From: Fomitopsis serialis | Taxonomy: Eukaryota; Basidiomycota; Agaricomycetes; Polyporales; Fomitopsidaceae | Assembly: GCF_022376445.1 (NCBI RefSeq) | Contig: NW_025955280.1 | Coordinates: 1-45,777, forward strand | DNA length: 45,777 nt | Reading direction: 5' to 3' | Shown: positions 43,170-45,777 of the stretch, piece after piece | How the letters are laid out: each line of letters begins with the position of its first letter | Position numbering within the stretch: position 1 is the first letter of the stretch | Position numbers and translations under genes: made by a program | The notes under the pieces: generated by a model | The model's database searches: none | Told to the model about the DNA's origin: nothing | What the model saw: the letters and a program-made list of their open reading frames with translations, nothing else

Positions 43170-43960
43170 GGACTTTTACGATCCCTGAGGTACGAAGGTA
43201 TCGTTCTTATGATGGACCACCATGAAACGCCTTAGTGATTCCTCCGGAATGGCAGTTTGTTCCCACAGTGCACGTGACTTGCAGCCACCCTGATAAGCAG
43301 AGATAAGTAACTGTTAGTATGGGTTGCTTATCTGAGTCTGAAATTTCATACTCCCAGACGACGCGACTTGGACCAACAGATACAAACAAATGCAGTGGCT
43401 AAGCGCTCAGTTATGGATATGAGGCCCATGAAACGCCTTAGCAGTTCCCCCAATAAGGAAACTGGTAAACATATCATGTGACTGGCAGCTTGGTGGGCCA
43501 TTGCTCCAAGCGCTCACACACTGTAGGGCCTATATAGTCTCAGCCAGTAACAAATCATAGTATACATAGTATACTCATCTGATAGCCCTCCATGCAGAGA
43601 GTATACAGGGATTTTACTGAGTGCATACAGTGGCTGGCTAGGCCAGGAAATGCAAAGCAAAAAAATGCACATGTGCCTCTGCAGATTCAATCTGCTTGTT
43701 TATGACTCAAATATGGTCTATATGTACACTGCAATGTATATGTGTAGTTCAGACACTGTGGACTACTCAGTAGCTTCAATAATACAGGTAACAAGGACTA
43801 TAATGGGTAATCTGAGCATCTTTTGCCATATTATGGCCCTTGCATACAATGTAATGGTAACCATTGCAGCTCAAGGCAATCATACACTTGTATTTGATGT
43901 GTCTGTATATTTCATAGATTTTCTGCATTTTTCTGAGCCCTACATGCCCCTGTTTGTGTA
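43170..43960 (+). repeat. Dispersed repeat, inverted relative of 25,450-26,697
   Basis: Begins near TTTTACGATCCCTGAGG and matches the complement of 26,610 down to about 25,600, missing about 360 bp present there. Shared strings include CAAACAAATGCAGTGGCTAA and GCCATATTATGGCCCTTG. A 131-codon frame (43,650-44,045) and a minus frame in the other copy share a peptide (QVTRTIMGNLSIFCH), but this is explained by shared DNA rather than a gene. Confidence 0.8.
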
Positions 43961-44311
43961 TGATTCCTCTTTGGGAAGGTCACATACTCCATATGGTAAT
44001 TATGCATCCACTGCTGGCTTTGTCTTGCTCACAGACACAATCTAGGGATACATACCTGAATGTGTACATACACTACCATCTTATAGGGTTGTCCAGTACA
44101 TGAGCAGTTCCAAGAGTGAAGTAGCAGGCTTATATAAGCTCACTGGGGCCACAGTAACCATCTTACTAGGTTATTGAGAATGCTATCTGATCTGATGTCA
44201 AACCCATGCAATATACAGCTTCATTCACATTGCCTGGATCATTTTGAATATTGTCTCAATTTTCCGCTTTTTCTGAGTCTAAACAAGCTCTCTTAAGCAC
44301 AGTAACAGTCC

Positions 44312-44408
44312 GCACTTACATCGCTTACTAAGCGCCCATCAAGCGCCCAGATGCCGTTCGGAGGTGCAACCGTGCGGAAATTTGGCACGGTTGCACCTCC
44401 GAACGGCA
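44312..44408. repeat. Conserved block plus perfect 24-nt inverted repeat
   Basis: 44,312-44,335 begins GCACTTACATCGCTTACTAA and is followed by GCGCCC-rich spacer. Arms 44,352-44,375 (TGCCGTTCGGAGGTGCAACC...) and 44,385-44,408 are exact reverse complements with a 9 nt loop containing AAATTT. The same block stands at 45,448 before a palindrome of different sequence. Confidence 0.92.
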
Positions 44409-44944
44409 CAAGAGGGATGCCGAGCTGCTCTGATTGGTGCAACAAGCCCTTTTCTGCCCTAATCAGGCAGGCTGCCGAGGTTTTGAGCTGAGTTTGAATC
44501 TCAGCCACAGGCTCCTTAGTGGCACTGTACCTGCTGTACTGTGGCCCCACTAAAATGTGGAACATTCCCAAAATAATCTCTGTGATAGGTATGATGTCAT
44601 AGAGTCTATAGCTGCTGTGACTTGCCCATTACCTTCAGTGTTTATGGCACAATTCACAAAACAAAAAACATGCAAATGCCTCTGTGCACATGAGTGCATA
44701 CATTTTCACCTCAAAAGTCTCTCTTTTGAAGCCTATATGCTGCCCACAGATTCTCTGACATCTCAAACCTGCTAAATAGGGTAGCTGACCTTCCTAAAAT
44801 GGTAATTTTGCTTAACCTGCTCAGTCTGGGCTCACAAAATGCAGATAAAATCAGGGAATATTATGTGTAATCAGACTCATCTGTATTTCCTTGTATATGA
44901 AGGCAATTCATCTTGTATGGAGGCCCCCACAATATATGACTAGT

Positions 44945-45777
44945 ATGACTTGCCCAGTTGTTTGAAATTCAGGAAACAGAGAAACACATGCATGAATGTG
45001 TGGCATTTGACTGGGATACACTGACTGAAATCTAATTAACTCTTATAGAGGTTATAGAGATGATAAACTCATTTGATAGCCCATCATTTCAAGGGTTAAT
45101 CATACATTGGAGGAATGAAGAACAAAGGACAACATTTAGAGAATCACAAGTGACTGTGCCAATATGAATGGCCTGTTGTCCCTGAAACACATTGCCTATG
45201 ACCTGTATAGATATGTGCATAGTTTACAATGCATGGATGTGTCTGGAAGTTGCACAGCACAGCTATTGGTGGGGAAAAATGGTAATAACATGCATGTTTT
45301 GATGTCTCAGCACTGAATGACTATATAGGGAATGTTCTCCACTTGTAAATATGCTCAGGGATGCTCCACATATATCCTGGAATATTGTCTGATTAATCCG
45401 CATTTTCTTGACCCCAGAACAAGTGAATTGTGCTGCAGTAACAGTGTGCACTTACATCGCTTACTAAGCGCTCGATTAGGCGCCCGTTGCCGAAGCGGAG
45501 TCGTCGACAGGCCGGAATTCCGGCCTGTCGACGACTCGGTCACTCAAAGGGGATTTTGGAGCACTCCCATTGGCTGAAATGGTGACAAAGATTCCCTTTT
45601 AAAGTAATCTTTCAATCTCAGCTCTGGCTTCAAGCCATACTAACTGAGCTCTTACTAGAACCCCATTAAATGCAGAAAAATCCCAAAATATTGCTTCTCC
45701 ATGGAATGCCCCTTGAGTACTGACAAGGGTGCCCAGATTAGGTGTTCTTGTTGTTTTTCACAGAGTACTGACCTTGG
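44945..45777 (+). repeat. Dispersed repeat, copy 2 (runs off the window)
   Basis: Uninterrupted counterpart of 25,087-27,095, in the same orientation. It carries the extra 66 bp block at 45,445-45,510 that copy 1 lacks and about 40 bp (near 45,670-45,710) absent from copy 1. The sequence is still matching copy 1 at the window end, so the repeat continues. Confidence 0.8.
45445..45537. repeat. Conserved block plus perfect 40-nt palindrome
   Basis: GCACTTACATCGCTTACTAA at 45,448, then a GGCGCCC spacer, then a perfect palindrome. Its arms are 45,498-45,517 (GAGTCGTCGACAGGCCGGAA) and 45,518-45,537, with no loop. The inner core has a decayed counterpart at 26,829-26,847 (AGGCTGGAATTCTGGCCT), but the block does not. 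ACAG occurs at both edges of the 66 bp extra segment (45,441-45,444 and 45,507-45,510). Confidence 0.92.

Noticed and set aside
44312..45537. Helitron 3' end explanation for the hairpins
   Set aside because: Helitron ends have a short, conserved hairpin and a CTRR terminus. Here the arms are long and differ between copies, and no CTRR follows. Kept only as a remote option.

Overview
This is a window of nuclear DNA from a filamentous basidiomycete, most likely a wood-decay Agaricomycete such as a polypore. The evidence is intron-dense genes (mostly 45-70 nt GT-AG introns), a GC- and CpG-rich gene space, and a typical gene set: F-box protein, UDP-glucose dehydrogenase, Lcb2, secreted S53 sedolisin and Dus3. 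No species can be named from the sequence alone.

Region 1 (1 to about 24,320) is gene space. The first 4.5 kb is CpG-rich with no gene I can recognise. Then, in order, come an F-box/leucine-rich protein (+), UDP-glucose 6-dehydrogenase (+), a small SUZ-domain RNA-binding protein (+), serine palmitoyltransferase subunit Lcb2 (+), a sedolisin tripeptidyl peptidase (-), a mitochondrial enoyl-CoA hydratase (-), an alpha/beta hydrolase (-) and tRNA-dihydrouridine(47) synthase Dus3 (+). The last two are divergent and share a 275 bp promoter interval. These look like unrelated housekeeping and secretory genes in ordinary synteny, not a metabolic cluster. Five of the eight have frames that close only if single bases are restored, nearly always one base missing from a short homopolymer. 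Their conserved motifs are otherwise intact, so base-level assembly error is more likely than decay.

Region 2 (about 24,320 to 45,777) is a repeat compartment. It is AT-richer and strikingly poor in CpG, with CpG-retaining islands. It holds diverged dispersed repeats, one with another repeat nested in it. It also has a MITE-like element with long inverted ends and a 5'-truncated Ty1/copia retrotransposon whose reverse transcriptase has lost its motif-A aspartate. The remaining islands are three members of an unrecognised paralogous gene family, low-complexity tracts and several GC-rich palindromes.

The most intriguing structure is a conserved block (GCACTTACATCGCTTACTAA...) at 44,312 and 45,448. 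In each case it is followed by a perfect 20-24 nt inverted repeat whose arm sequence differs between copies. It sits at the same point of one repeat family, while a third copy at 26.8 kb lacks the block. I do not recognise this arrangement as a known element end.
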